Part shown: positions 51,331 through 59,840 of the stretch, piece after piece
How the letters are laid out: the number at the start of each line of letters is the position of its first letter
Numbering within the stretch: position 1 is the first letter of the stretch
Assembly (NCBI GenBank): GCA_963678565.1
Contig: OY782875.1
Coordinates: 248,001-312,000 of the forward strand
Reading direction: 5' to 3'
Length of the DNA: 64,000 nucleotides
Origin: SKHV01 sp963678565
Lineage (GTDB): Bacteria > Bacteroidota > Bacteroidia > Bacteroidales > Prolixibacteraceae
Program-made: the position numbers and the translations under genes
The notes under the pieces: model-generated
The model's database searches: none
What the model was told of the DNA's origin: nothing
The model's input: the letters and a program-made list of their open reading frames with translations, nothing else

Positions 51331-54153
51331 TTAGTTAAAAGTATGGTCAATTTTTTCGCCTGAATATTTCAGCTCAACAAAAGTTGTTTGATCATCAAAA
51401 CCAATAGCCTGACCTTTTGAAATTACAACAACTCTGAACATCCGATTCTGAAGCATTCCATCGAACTTGCCTTTTCGATCACCAACAGATATTGCTTTTG
51501 TTTGGTCATTCCATGAAATTGGAATAGAAGTATAAGCTCCTTTTTCATAATTATAGTTGGTACCTTCGTCTTCGTATAAAATAAAGTTTGCATTGCTACC
51601 TGAATACACATAAATATCGATTGGATTTGCAGGCTTTTGATTGGTATACTCAATTTCTGGTCCTCCTAAAAGAATTGATCCGGCCTTAACATACAATGGC
51701 ATTCGTTCGTAAGGAGCATTCGCATGAATTGTTTGTCCACCATCAAAATATTTACCAGAATACAAATCGTACCATCCAGCCGATTTAGGCAGATAAACAG
51801 CTCTTTCTCTAGCTTTATAAGTATACACCGGAGCCACCATAAGCGAAGGTCCAAACAGGTATTGATCGTGAATATTGTATACATTTTTATCATTTGTAAA
51901 ATCCATTACCAATCCACGCATCATAGTATAATCATCAAAATGAATAGCACCGTTTAAACTATAAATATATGGCATGAGGCGGTAGCGCAATTTGTTGTAG
52001 TACAACATTGATTGGTAGGCCGGATGATTTTCGGGTGCAATATTGAAAATCTCGCGATACGGATACTGCCCATGTACTCTGAAAAGGGGAACAAATGCCC
52101 CAAACTGAAACCAACGAGTGTTTAACTCGCGCCATTCTTCCAGCTCTTCACTTCCTTCTTTTACATTTTGAAATTTTCGTTGAACACTAAAGCCGCCAAT
52201 ATCCATTGTCCAATAAGGCAGTCCGGACATTGCAAAATTAATTCCAGCTGGAATTTGCGCTTCTAAATCTTCCCAACAAGTTCCGATATCGCCGCTCCAA
52301 GTTACCGCACCAAATCGTTGAATTCCGGCAAATGCTGAACGCGTTAAAATAAAAACCCGCTTGTTGTTATTCAAAGACCTTTGTCCTTCGTAAATTCCTT
52401 TCGCATTCATTAAAGCGTAAGCATTGAAAAATTCAGTTGATGGTCCCATTGCAGTTGGGGTCATCAGTTTTTTTCGATATTCCATACTAGCATTCGAAAG
52501 AATATCGGGTTCGGTTGCATCGAGCCACCAAGCATCAAATCCCTTGCTATAGAGTTTTTCCTTAATTTGTTTCCAAAAAAGAACACGCGCATCAGGGTTG
52601 TATGCATCGTAGAATGAACCAACATAACCCGGAGATATCCAATCCTTGATACTATCATCAACTGCTTGACGATACATCCAACCATTTGCATCGAATTGCT
52701 TAAAATGATCGGTTTTATGGTAAAATTTAGGCCAAACCGAAACCATGATATTCGCATTCAATTCGTGCACTTGATCAATCATTCCAGCAGCATCGGGAAA
52801 TCTTTCTAAATCGAAATCGTGACTCCCCCACTCTGTTTTGGGCCAATACGACCAATCAAGCACAATGTTATCAATAGGAATCTGCTTTTCGCGGAAAGTT
52901 TTTAAAGTATTCAATAATTCATCTTGTGTTTTGTAACGTTCACGACTTTGCCAAAATCCCATCGACCATTTTGGCATCACCTGTGCTTTCCCGGTAATTG
53001 TGCGATAACCACTAATTACCTCATCCATCGAATTTCCTTTCACGAAATAGTAACGGATGTTTTGTCCCATTTCGGAATAAAAAGTAACCTTGTTTTGTTC
53101 TTTTTCTTTTACCGGAGCCAAAGCTTTTAAGCCAATGTAAGAAACGCCTCCATCGGGAATCCAGTCGAGTTGAAGATGATGACGTTCACCTTTCTTCATT
53201 TCCAGCTCAAATTTTGCAACCGAAGGATTCCATGAAGTTCGCCATTTATCAAACATCAACTCGCCATCGATATACAATTTGGTGTATCCGGCGTAGTAAC
53301 ACAAAAACTTAAACAAACCATCTGTAGTTGCTTCAATATCCCCTTCCCAAATAATTCGAGCTTTGTTGAAATTAAAACCTTCGGGAAAATTTTTGATCGT
53401 CTCAAGGTTTTCATAATCGATGATAGTTTCAACTCTTTTGGTGTAGATATGTTTTTTCGATCGATCATCGATATAGGTAGCTGTGAGCCCTCCCCGGCTT
53501 CCATTTTTATCGTATAAAATAAATTGAGTTAGATTGGAATAAGGCTCAGAGTTTCCGTATCGACTTAAAGAATAATTATCCCAAAGAATCCCATATTTTT
53601 TAGTGGAAACAATAAAGGGAACTGAAACTTTTGTGTTGTATTGAAACAACTCCTCGTTCTTTCCTTTATAATTAATTTCGTTGGCCTGATGTTGCCCTAA
53701 TCCATAAATAGCCTCATCGTTCGGAGTATCGAAAACTTGTTTGATTTCGTATCCTTTATGAACATCCACTTCAATTGGTTTAAAAGTTCTACCATCCTCC
53801 TTTTCTGCAATAATCTGTGAGCCATCAGGATTTAAATAACTGATTTTCCCATTTAATTGATTCACCTTTACCAATAAGCTTTCACTCGATAGTAGATAGT
53901 TTTCACCTTCTTTTTCAACGGTAAACGGATGTAATTTAAGATCGGGAACTTCAATTAAACTTTGAGTTTTACTAAAATATTTCGTCGCAGAAACTTCAAC
54001 TTTTACCACTTTGTCGTTTACAAAACTGATGCGAATTGCTTTAGTATCGCTCCCTTCGCTTGGATAAATTGTATAGCTGGTGTGGGTTTTTGAACATCCG
54101 AAACAAATTAATAGAATCGTAAAAGTCCATACCAATTTTGATAGATTTTGCAT
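51331..54153 (-). CDS. GH31-family alpha-glycosidase with PA14 insert, likely alpha-xylosidase
   Basis: A 940-residue lipoprotein (TFTILLICFGC, Cys-20). Order: N-terminal GH31 beta-domain with a PA14 insert (about 225-350, containing IIWEGDIEATTDGLFKFLCY and KLYIDGELMFDKW), the (beta/alpha)8 catalytic domain with nucleophile DAWWLDATEPDI (Asp-545) and acid/base TWSGDIGTCWEDL (Asp-622), then beta C-terminal domains. The PA14-in-GH31 architecture is that of xyloglucan alpha-xylosidases such as those of Cellvibrio and Bacteroides, so removal of alpha-1,6-xylose from xyloglucan oligosaccharides is the leading guess; alpha-glucosidase remains possible. It is first in the operon with GH3; no SusCD or endo-xyloglucanase is seen. 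Confidence 0.92.
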   Translation of the reverse strand: MQNLSKLVWTFTILLICFGCSKTHTSYTIYPSEGSDTKAIRISFVNDKVVKVEVSATKYFSKTQSLIEVPDLKLHPFTVEKEGENYLLSSESLLVKVNQLNGKISYLNPDGSQIIAEKEDGRTFKPIEVDVHKGYEIKQVFDTPNDEAIYGLGQHQANEINYKGKNEELFQYNTKVSVPFIVSTKKYGILWDNYSLSRYGNSEPYSNLTQFILYDKNGSRGGLTATYIDDRSKKHIYTKRVETIIDYENLETIKNFPEGFNFNKARIIWEGDIEATTDGLFKFLCYYAGYTKLYIDGELMFDKWRTSWNPSVAKFELEMKKGERHHLQLDWIPDGGVSYIGLKALAPVKEKEQNKVTFYSEMGQNIRYYFVKGNSMDEVISGYRTITGKAQVMPKWSMGFWQSRERYKTQDELLNTLKTFREKQIPIDNIVLDWSYWPKTEWGSHDFDLERFPDAAGMIDQVHELNANIMVSVWPKFYHKTDHFKQFDANGWMYRQAVDDSIKDWISPGYVGSFYDAYNPDARVLFWKQIKEKLYSKGFDAWWLDATEPDILSNASMEYRKKLMTPTAMGPSTEFFNAYALMNAKGIYEGQRSLNNNKRVFILTRSAFAGIQRFGAVTWSGDIGTCWEDLEAQIPAGINFAMSGLPYWTMDIGGFSVQRKFQNVKEGSEELEEWRELNTRWFQFGAFVPLFRVHGQYPYREIFNIAPENHPAYQSMLYYNKLRYRLMPYIYSLNGAIHFDDYTMMRGLVMDFTNDKNVYNIHDQYLFGPSLMVAPVYTYKARERAVYLPKSAGWYDLYSGKYFDGGQTIHANAPYERMPLYVKAGSILLGGPEIEYTNQKPANPIDIYVYSGSNANFILYEDEGTNYNYEKGAYTSIPISWNDQTKAISVGDRKGKFDGMLQNRMFRVVVISKGQAIGFDDQTTFVELKYSGEKIDHTFN

Positions 54154-54335
54154 AGTTGTTAGTTCGGTAAATCGACAATAAATGTAAAGAAAAGTTCTTT
54201 AAATTGCCGGGAAGAACAAAAGCTAAAAAATCAAAAGGTTGCAAGTACTGGTGGAAACAGAAAGATTTAGATAAAAAATAAAACTAAAATCTTGCTCTTG
54301 ATGTTATCAACTATTAGAAAGGAATAATCAATTGA

Positions 54336-55238
54336 ATGGAAAATAAAACAGAATTAATAGCTGAAGAATTTAGAAAAATTCAACAGGTGGTTTGTGCTGA
54401 AATTGAAGCTTGTGATACAAAAGCCAAGTTTTCAAATGATGTTTGGAGAAAAGAAGTTGGTTCAGGTGTTACCAAAGTAATCAAGAATGGAGCAAAGATA
54501 GAAAAAGGTGCCGTTAACTTTTCTCAGGTTACGGGTAAATTATCGCCTCAACTTAAAGAAAACTTAGGAGTTGACGGAACCAGCTATTCCGCAGCCGGAA
54601 TTTCCAGCATTTTACATGGAAAAAATCCATTTTCGCCTACCATTCATATGAATGTTCGTTACTTCTATATTTCAGAAAAAGTAAATTGGTTTGGTGGTGG
54701 AATTGATTTAACACCGATGTATGTAAATGAAGAAGAAGCCCGTTATTTTCACCAAAAAATTAAGGCGATTTGCGGCCAGTATCATCCCAATCGATTTGAG
54801 GAATTTAAGAAAAATGCCGACGATTATTTCTACTTGCCCCATAGAAAAGAAACTCGTGGAATTGGTGGAATATTTTACGATCGCCAAGCGCCAAATGATA
54901 AAAATGAATTTCAAAACTGGCTCGATTTCTCAAAAGAATTAACATTGATGTATTCCGAAATTTATTGTCAATTACTCGAAAACAACTTCCATAAACCTTT
55001 CAATAAATCCCATCTCGATTGGCAAAACCTTCGACGTGGTCGTTATGTTGAGTTCAATCTTTTGTACGACCGCGGAACTAAATTTGGTTTGCAAAATAGT
55101 GGCAATACCGAATCAATTTTTGTGAGTATGCCACCCAATGCGTCATGGGAATATCAGCATGAAACCGAACTGGGAAGTGAAGAAGAAAAAACTCAAGATC
55201 TATTAAAAAAAGGTATCAACTGGATAAGCGAACGCTAG
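54336..55238 (+). CDS. hemF: Oxygen-dependent coproporphyrinogen III oxidase
   Basis: A 300-residue cytoplasmic enzyme that turns coproporphyrinogen III into protoporphyrinogen IX using molecular oxygen, late in haem synthesis. Signatures include GTSYSAAGISSILHGKNPFS, TIHMNVRYFYI, WFGGGIDLTPMYV, RGIGGIFYD and the arginine-rich LRRGRYVEFNLLYDRGTKFG. Use of oxygen shows the organism can live with it, at least at low levels. The gene is divergent from the GH31 gene. The downstream gap to dapL is 124 bases with its own -7 element, so it is probably a single-gene unit. Confidence 0.95.
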   Translation: MENKTELIAEEFRKIQQVVCAEIEACDTKAKFSNDVWRKEVGSGVTKVIKNGAKIEKGAVNFSQVTGKLSPQLKENLGVDGTSYSAAGISSILHGKNPFSPTIHMNVRYFYISEKVNWFGGGIDLTPMYVNEEEARYFHQKIKAICGQYHPNRFEEFKKNADDYFYLPHRKETRGIGGIFYDRQAPNDKNEFQNWLDFSKELTLMYSEIYCQLLENNFHKPFNKSHLDWQNLRRGRYVEFNLLYDRGTKFGLQNSGNTESIFVSMPPNASWEYQHETELGSEEEKTQDLLKKGINWISER

Positions 55239-55305
55239 ATTGATAACTTATAGATAATTAACCCCGCACATCTATTCATTAACTAGTCGTCTGCTTATAT
55301 TTTTT

Positions 55306-55313
55306 TATCTTTG
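55306..55313 (+). promoter_or_regulatory. Candidate -7 element (TATCTTTG) for dapL
   Basis: Exact TAnnTTTG match 49 bases before the dapL start codon; the -33 position has no clear TTG. Confidence 0.45.
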
Positions 55314-55362
55314 CAAGCGACTGAAAAAATATAAAGATCAGAATTTCAAATTAATATATTAT

Positions 55363-56592
55363 ATGGCATTAATTAACGAGAACTATCTAAAATTACAAGC
55401 AGGATATTTATTTCCTGAAATTGGTAGAAGAGTACGTGAATTTTCAGAAGCAAATCCCGACAAGAAAATCATCAAAATGGGTATTGGTGATGTAACTTTA
55501 CCATTAGCACCAACCGTTGTAAAAGCTTTCCACGAAGGCGTAGATGAAATGGCTGCCGGAGCATCATTCAAAGGATACGGCCCCGAACAAGGTTATGGAT
55601 TTTTACGTGAATTAATTGCAGAAAACGATTATAAAGCCAATGGAGTAAACATTTCGGCCGACGACATCTTTATTTCAGATGGTTCGAAGTGTGATACCGG
55701 AAATATTCAAGAAATTTTTGGTAACGACAATGTAATTGCTGTTGGCGACCCAGTTTACCCCGTTTATGTAGATACTACAGTAATGACAGGTAAAACCGGA
55801 GCAATTAGCGAAGTTGGTTATTACGATGGAATTGTTTACATGCCTTGTAACGAAGCCAACAACTTTGTTCCAGAACTCCCAACCGAGAAAGTTGATTTGA
55901 TTTTCTTGTGTTACCCAAATAATCCAACTGGAACTGTTGCAACCAAAGAAGAATTAAAAAAGTGGGTTGATTACGCAATCGACAATAAATGTATTATTTT
56001 ATACGATGCAGCATACCAAGCATTCATCACTGAAGATGGAATTCCACGTTCAATTTACGAAATTGAAGGAGCAGACAAATGTGCAATCGAATTCCGTAGT
56101 TTCTCAAAAACTGCTGGTTTTACCGGAACACGTTGTGCTTTTACAGTTATACCTGAAACAGTAGTCGGTTACGACAAAGATGGAAAAGAATATACAGTAA
56201 AAAATCTTTGGAACCGTCGTCAATCGACTAAGTTCAATGGTGTTTCTTATCCGGTACAAAAAGCGGCTGCAGCCACTTATTCTGAAAGTGGTAAAAAAGA
56301 AGTTGCCGATAACATTGCTTATTACTTAGAAAATGCCCGCATCATGCGCGAAAGCCTAGAATCGATTGGCTACAAAGTATTTGGAGGTGTAAATGCACCT
56401 TATGTGTGGGTAAAAGCAAAAGGTGGTATGACTTCATGGGATTTCTTCGATAAGGTTTTAAATGAAGCCAATGTAGTTGGAACTCCAGGATCAGGTTTTG
56501 GTCCTTCGGGTGAAGGTTACTTCCGTTTCTCAGCATTTGCCGATCGCGAACAAGTTATTGAAGCAATGGAAAGAGTGAAAAACCTTTCGTAA
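55363..56592 (+). CDS. dapL: LL-diaminopimelate aminotransferase
   Basis: A 409-residue PLP enzyme that converts tetrahydrodipicolinate directly to LL-diaminopimelate, bypassing the acyl-blocked steps of lysine and peptidoglycan synthesis. The fold-type I signatures are there: MGIGDVTLPLAPTVVKAFHE, FKGYGPEQGYGFLRELI, ISDGSKCDTGNI, FLCYPNNPTGTV, LYDAAYQAFI and the PLP lysine in RSFSKTAGFTGTRC. GSGFGPSGEGYFRFSAFA closes the active site. The ATG at 55363 is supported by the conserved MALINENYLKLQAGYLFPEI start. A strong terminator follows. Lysine genes in this window: this one, aspartate kinase and lysA. Confidence 0.95.
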   Translation: MALINENYLKLQAGYLFPEIGRRVREFSEANPDKKIIKMGIGDVTLPLAPTVVKAFHEGVDEMAAGASFKGYGPEQGYGFLRELIAENDYKANGVNISADDIFISDGSKCDTGNIQEIFGNDNVIAVGDPVYPVYVDTTVMTGKTGAISEVGYYDGIVYMPCNEANNFVPELPTEKVDLIFLCYPNNPTGTVATKEELKKWVDYAIDNKCIILYDAAYQAFITEDGIPRSIYEIEGADKCAIEFRSFSKTAGFTGTRCAFTVIPETVVGYDKDGKEYTVKNLWNRRQSTKFNGVSYPVQKAAAATYSESGKKEVADNIAYYLENARIMRESLESIGYKVFGGVNAPYVWVKAKGGMTSWDFFDKVLNEANVVGTPGSGFGPSGEGYFRFSAFADREQVIEAMERVKNLS

Positions 56593-56613
56593 CATAAGCT
56601 CACCAAAAAATAA

Positions 56614-56647
56614 AAAAAGGCAGAAACATAATAATTTCTGCCTTTTT
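56614..56647. terminator. Bidirectional terminator after dapL
   Basis: A perfect 13-base stem (AAAAAGGCAGAAA 56614-56626 with TTTCTGCCTTTTT 56635-56647), eight-base loop, between convergent genes. Confidence 0.92.
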
Positions 56648-56664
56648 CTTTTTCATATAACTAA

Positions 56665-57450
56665 TTATTCAACAGTAGAATCTAGTTGTAGTGAGTCGTT
56701 TTTTTCTTTTTGCATTTGTTTCATTTTCTTGTATTTGAAAAACAAATCCATTATCTGAAAATCGACTTGTAAAGAGGTTGCATTGTAAGGTAAACGATTG
56801 TTCATATTACAATACATCATAAATTCATCAGCCTCGGAGCCGGTTAATCCAGTTAATTTTGTAATTCTTGGAAGATTAAAATGCATTGAATACTTAGCCC
56901 ACTGCTCTCCTTCTTTTATAGTTGTGCGTAACTCACGCTTTCCTTTTTCGGTTTTACTCAAATAATATTGTGCAAACGAAATCGGACTAAGCAATGCAGC
57001 AAACCAAGGCGGTTTTTCATTAAAAGCACTTCCACGTAATTCTACTGGAATATCTAAAGGATCTGCATCGGGTAGTCCTAAACGATCTTTTAATCCATTT
57101 TCACCAGTAACAGTAATTTCACCAATTGCAAGTTTAACTGGTTTCACTTTTATGGTATAATGATTTAGAGGAGGAAATTCTTCAAGGTGAAATCGATAAT
57201 CGCCATATCCAACAGATTTAATCAACAAAGTATCTTCTGTTAACATATTCAAAGAAAATAAACCATCGGCATTGGTTATTGTTCCTGAGTGTTGATGAGG
57301 ATTGATTACATGCGCGTAAGGAATTGGTTCTCCAGTAGATTGATCAACTACAGTTCCACGAATATTGACCAAATACAAATCCATATTCTGAGCATTTAAA
57401 CCCAAAATAATGGTCAATATAAACAGTAGCGTCAATGAATATCTTAACAT
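56665..57450 (-). CDS. Exported CarboxypepD_reg-like domain protein
   Basis: A 261-residue exported protein (signal SLTLLFILTIILGLNAQ). Residues about 28-110 form a carboxypeptidase regulatory-like Ig domain (IRGTVVDQSTGEPIPYAHVI, TITNADGLFSLNM, LLIKSVGYGDYRF), the same module that begins many TonB-dependent receptors, but here without a barrel. The rest (about 115-261) is unrecognised and ends in a charged, Gln/Lys-rich tail. It is probably periplasmic or outer-membrane associated. Members are annotated as carboxypeptidase-like regulatory domain proteins with no known role. Its 5' side faces the long leader of the RRM gene. Confidence 0.75.
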   Translation of the reverse strand: MLRYSLTLLFILTIILGLNAQNMDLYLVNIRGTVVDQSTGEPIPYAHVINPHQHSGTITNADGLFSLNMLTEDTLLIKSVGYGDYRFHLEEFPPLNHYTIKVKPVKLAIGEITVTGENGLKDRLGLPDADPLDIPVELRGSAFNEKPPWFAALLSPISFAQYYLSKTEKGKRELRTTIKEGEQWAKYSMHFNLPRITKLTGLTGSEADEFMMYCNMNNRLPYNATSLQVDFQIMDLFFKYKKMKQMQKEKNDSLQLDSTVE

Positions 57451-57603
57451 ATCGAGTGTAAATTTAATTTTAACTGAAAACTATGCGAATTTCAAAGCAA
57501 TTTTTAACACTCTTTTTAACTTATTTTAGGACGAAAACCAAGTTAACATTCCCCGTTAACTTTTAATAAATATTGGCAAGTTATCAAAAATCACTATTGT
57601 GTT

Positions 57604-57638
57604 TTTGTCACCTAAAACATAAATCAGTCGTATTTTTG
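57604..57638 (+). promoter_or_regulatory. Candidate promoter of the RRM gene (TTTG-N23-TATTTTTG)
   Basis: TATTTTTG (57631-57638) matches TAnnTTTG, with TTTG at 57604-57607, at the far end of allowed spacing. It would give a leader of about 310 bases. Confidence 0.45.
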
Positions 57639-57956
57639 CTAGGAAATAGGCATTTTTGCGAACATATTTCCATCTCTTAAACTTAATTTAAAATAATTAA
57701 CAATTGCACACATACACCTTAAACAACTGACTATGTGACACTTTGCTCAAATCAATCAAATTAAAAACTGAAGTTTTAAAAAAAAATGTTTGATAACGAT
57801 AAATTATGATAAAAATCTTTTACTTCTACTTCAATATCAATAGCTTTGTTATGTAGGATTTGCTTAGTAAATATATCTCTCAAATTAAAAAAATCGAATA
57901 TTTCGCTAATCATCTTCTAGGATTTAGTTAGTTCAATTTACATTTAATTTTTTCTT
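57639..57956 (+). other. Long AT-rich 5' leader of the RRM gene (within a 506-base gene-free gap)
   Basis: The gap 57451-57956 contains no gene. If the promoter at 57604-57638 is right, about 310 bases are transcribed ahead of the start codon. The stretch is T- and A-rich with no strong hairpin I could find. A long unstructured leader is typical of cold-inducible RNA-binding protein genes; that reading is inference. Confidence 0.4.
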
Positions 57957-58373
57957 ATGGACATTTTTGTTGCAAGACTAAGCTCTGAAACTACCCCAGA
58001 AGACCTGAAGGAGTTATTTAGTCAATTTGGTAGTGTAGGTACTACAAAAATTATTATGGATCGTGAAACAGGCAGATCTAAATGTTATGGCTTTGTTGAA
58101 ATGGATGATGAAGATGATGCGCTTGCTGCAGTACAAAGTCTAAATGAAAAAGATTTTATGGGTAAATCTATTAATGTAAAAATTTCACAACCCAAAAATC
58201 AACAACGACAATCGGGTAATCGCCATGGTGGTGGTGGCAACCGAAATTATAACCGTCAAGGAGGCGGTGGCTACAACCGAGAAGGTGGTGGTTTTAATAG
58301 AGAAGGTGGCAACTACAACCGCGAAAGAAGAAGTAGTGGCGGGTACAATCGCGACCGATTTAACAGAGAATAA
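57957..58373 (+). CDS. Single-RRM RNA-binding protein with Gly/Arg/Asn-rich tail
   Basis: A 138-residue protein. Residues 1-80 are one RNA recognition motif: RNP2 IFVARL near the start and RNP1 RSKCYGFVEM (about 44-53), with the usual beta-alpha-beta-beta-alpha-beta pattern. The remaining 55 residues are a low-complexity tail of repeated GGG-x2-NRE/NRQ units (NRNYNRQGGGGYN, EGGGFNREGGNYNRE, GGYNRDRFNRE). Such proteins bind RNA in the cytoplasm and in Bacteroidota stand in for cold-shock proteins as abundant RNA chaperones; Bacteroides relatives affect capsule and glycan gene expression. It has its own terminator and a long leader. Confidence 0.93.
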   Translation: MDIFVARLSSETTPEDLKELFSQFGSVGTTKIIMDRETGRSKCYGFVEMDDEDDALAAVQSLNEKDFMGKSINVKISQPKNQQRQSGNRHGGGGNRNYNRQGGGGYNREGGGFNREGGNYNRERRSSGGYNRDRFNRE

Positions 58374-58398
58374 AAAAGAGCATCGATATATGATTTTG

Positions 58399-58424
58399 AA
58401 AAGCAGGTAATTCCTGCTTTTTTT
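58399..58424 (+). terminator. Terminator of the RRM gene
   Basis: AAAAGCAGG (58399-58407) pairs with CCTGCTTTT (58413-58421), five-base loop, then T-run. Confidence 0.88.
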
Positions 58425-58539
58425 AGCCAAAAAAAGTTAAACTGAATTAAATATTTCAGAAAAAACACCAATTTTCTAACCATGTTTTAATATTGACCAT
58501 TATTTGAAATGATTCAATTAAAGGTAATTATTAAATTTT

Positions 58540-58547
58540 TATCTTTG
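58540..58547 (+). promoter_or_regulatory. Candidate -7 element (TATCTTTG) for pgk
   Basis: Exact TAnnTTTG match, 31 bases before the pgk start codon; no good -33 TTG. Confidence 0.45.
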
Positions 58548-58578
58548 GGTCACTATTGAAAATTAAAGTTCATACACA

Positions 58579-59772
58579 ATGCAAACAATTGAAACGTACG
58601 ATTTCGCTGGAAAAAAAGCGCTAATTAGAGTTGATTTTAACGTTCCTTTAAACGACAAGTTTGAAATCACTGATGATACACGTATGAGAAAAGCCTTACC
58701 AACAATTAAAAAAGTAATTGAAAAAGGTGGATCTCCAATAATCATGTCTCATCTTGGTCGCCCAAAAAGCGGACCAGAAGATAAATTCTCTTTGAAACAT
58801 TTAGTAAGTCATTTATCTGAATTACTAGGTGGTGCTGAAGTAAAAATTGCTCCAGATTGCGTTGGTGCAGAAACTAAAGCAATTGCTGATGCCTTAAAAC
58901 CAGGCGAAGTTTTATTATTAGAAAACTTACGTTTTCATAAAGAAGAAACTGGTGGTGACGAAGCATTTGCAAAACAATTATCTGAAAACGGTGATTGTTG
59001 GGTAATGGAAGCTTTCGGTACAGCACACCGTGCACATGCATCTACTGCTGTAATCGCAAAATTCTTCCCTAACGATAAATTGTTTGGATACCTTGTTGAT
59101 GGCGAAGTTTCAAGTCTTGAAAAAGTTGTTGCGAACCCAGCAAAACCTATGACCGCAATTATGGGTGGTGCAAAAGTTTCAACTAAAATTACCATCATTG
59201 AAAACATGTTGGATAGAGTTGACAACTTAATCATTGGTGGTGGAATGATTTTCACTTTCGTAAAAGCAATGGGTGGAAACATTGGTTCATCACTTTGCGA
59301 AGATGATTACTTAGAATTGGCAAAAACAATTATTGAAAAAGCAAAAGCAAAAGGGGTGAACCTTGTAATTGCTGAAGATTGTGTTGCTGCTGATAAATTT
59401 GCTGCCGATGCAAACACTGAAGTTTGTGCTGCAAGCGACATTAAAGAAGGTTGGATGGGATTAGACGTTGGTCCTAAAACTATCGAAACTTTCAAAGAAG
59501 TAATTGGTAACTCAAAAACGATTCTTTGGAATGGTCCTGCTGGAGTTTTCGAAATGGAAGCTTTCGCTGCTGGTACTAAAGCAATTGGCGATGCCGTTGT
59601 TGAAGCAACTAAAAAAGGTGCTTTCTCATTAGTTGGTGGTGGTGACTCAGTTGCTGCTGTAAACCAATTCAGAATTGCAGAAGGTGTTTCTTACATCTCA
59701 ACTGCAGGTGGTGCATTGTTGGAATACTTAGAAGGTAAAGTTTTACCAGGTGTTGCTGCTGTAAAAGAATAA
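58579..59772 (+). CDS. pgk: Phosphoglycerate kinase
   Basis: A 397-residue glycolytic enzyme transferring phosphate from 1,3-bisphosphoglycerate to ADP. Blocks: KALIRVDFNVPLNDKFEITD, IIMSHLGRPKSGPEDKFSL, LLLENLRFHKEE, CWVMEAFGTAHRAHAST (with Thr-Ala in place of the more usual Asp-Ala), IMGGAKVSTKITIIENM, LIIGGGMIFTF, ILWNGPAGVFEME and LVGGGDSVAAVNQF. All ligands for the two domains are present. Codon use looks biased toward a small set, as for a highly expressed gene. Convergent with pfkA through a 16-base terminator stem. Confidence 0.97.
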   Translation: MQTIETYDFAGKKALIRVDFNVPLNDKFEITDDTRMRKALPTIKKVIEKGGSPIIMSHLGRPKSGPEDKFSLKHLVSHLSELLGGAEVKIAPDCVGAETKAIADALKPGEVLLLENLRFHKEETGGDEAFAKQLSENGDCWVMEAFGTAHRAHASTAVIAKFFPNDKLFGYLVDGEVSSLEKVVANPAKPMTAIMGGAKVSTKITIIENMLDRVDNLIIGGGMIFTFVKAMGGNIGSSLCEDDYLELAKTIIEKAKAKGVNLVIAEDCVAADKFAADANTEVCAASDIKEGWMGLDVGPKTIETFKEVIGNSKTILWNGPAGVFEMEAFAAGTKAIGDAVVEATKKGAFSLVGGGDSVAAVNQFRIAEGVSYISTAGGALLEYLEGKVLPGVAAVKE

Positions 59773-59790
59773 TTTCTTATAGCTAAATAT

Positions 59791-59826
59791 AAAAAAGGCT
59801 TTCAAATAATTTTGAAAGCCTTTTTT
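59791..59826. terminator. Bidirectional terminator between pgk and pfkA
   Basis: A perfect 16-base stem (AAAAAAGGCTTTCAAA 59791-59806 with TTTGAAAGCCTTTTTT 59811-59826) and a four-base loop, the strongest terminator in the window. Confidence 0.95.
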
Positions 59827-59840
59827 CTTATCTGTATATC

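Noticed and set aside
58225..58410. Alternative frames through the Gly-rich tail of the RRM gene
   Set aside because: Repetitive GGN codons keep all frames open; only the RRM frame has a recognisable domain.
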